Of a DNA stretch of 64,000 nucleotides, positions 63,780 through 64,000 are shown one piece after another. A program made the translations under genes and the position numbers. Each line of letters begins with the position of its first letter. Position 1 is the first letter of the stretch. The DNA lies in the NCBI GenBank assembly GCA_034670405.1, contig JAXDDX010000187.1, positions 467,501 to 531,500 of the forward strand, given 5' to 3'. The notes beneath the pieces are model-generated. The model ran no database searches and was not told the origin of the DNA. It worked only from the letters and a program-made list of their open reading frames with translations. Source of the DNA: Hoplostethus atlanticus. Taxonomy: Eukaryota; Chordata; Actinopteri; Trachichthyiformes; Trachichthyidae.

Positions 63780-64000
63780 GTTTTTTTTTTTTTTATTGGA
63801 GCCTCCAATAGCCGATATTTTGTGGCAATATTCAATATCTTTAAGTTTGACTGTTTTCATGCCAAAGAAAATTCCAAATAGTCAATGTTTCCCCCAGAAT
63901 TGTATTCTTATCAGGGTGGAAAAGCCTCTAAAACAGCACTTAGACCATCACGGGACACTAAAACTCTCCACTGAAAGCCATATCCTACTAGTTAAATTAT
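63780..64000 (-). mobile_element. Family B repeat, minus strand, cut by window end
   Basis: The minus strand reads CAGTGGAGAGTTTTAGTGTC, CGTGATGGTCTAAGTGCTG, GAGGCTTTTCCACCCTGATA, AGAATACAATTCTGGGGGAA and AATATCGGCTATTGGAGGC. A poly-T run (63781-63794) lies at its 3' side. Confidence 0.75.

Overview
This is teleost fish genomic DNA, most likely percomorph. I find no protein-coding gene, tRNA, rRNA or CRISPR array that the sequence supports. The vertebrate/teleost assignment rests on: very many (CA)n/(GT)n and (CT)n/(GA)n microsatellites; GATA-type tetranucleotide arrays; two decayed L2-clade LINE fragments; several tRNA-derived SINEs with A/B-box heads; and non-autonomous DNA transposons of hAT and other TIR types. 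There is no bacterial gene architecture. Most long open frames are read through by simple repeats, for example THTHTH, SLSLSL or CVCVCV proteins.

Layout. 0-10 kb: a (CTAT)n array, an 11-12 copy 45-bp minisatellite, a truncated L2 LINE with a 22-bp perfect hairpin, a minus-strand SINE, a MITE with a telomere-like interior, another SINE, and a 5-copy 83-bp minisatellite. 10-20 kb: blocks of complex, homeodomain-site-rich sequence between CA/CT microsatellites, interrupted by MITEs (around 13.5, 14.4, 15.0 and 16.6 kb). 20-34 kb: a minus-strand L2 fragment, a MITE containing a second repeat, a 440-base polypyrimidine tract, a 24-copy 30-bp minisatellite, a fold-back hAT MITE, and a 66-base GT run. 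34-48 kb: the densest set of conserved-element-like blocks (39.3, 40.3, 44.2, 46.7 and 47.7 kb), plus a complete 686-bp hAT element nested in a SINE (45 kb). 48-64 kb: a direct duplication of about 0.5 kb (49.0 and 51.2 kb), more copies of three dispersed repeat families here called A, B and C, a fold-back SINE at 59.6 kb, and heavy CA arrays.

Interpretation (inference): a large intron or gene desert next to a vertebrate developmental regulator. Complex blocks rich in TAAT/ATTA, ATCAAAG and CAATTA motifs alternate with microsatellites, which is typical of conserved non-coding enhancers in fish. I cannot name the neighbouring gene. Calls marked 'CNE-like' rest only on sequence texture and motif content and would need a cross-species alignment to confirm.
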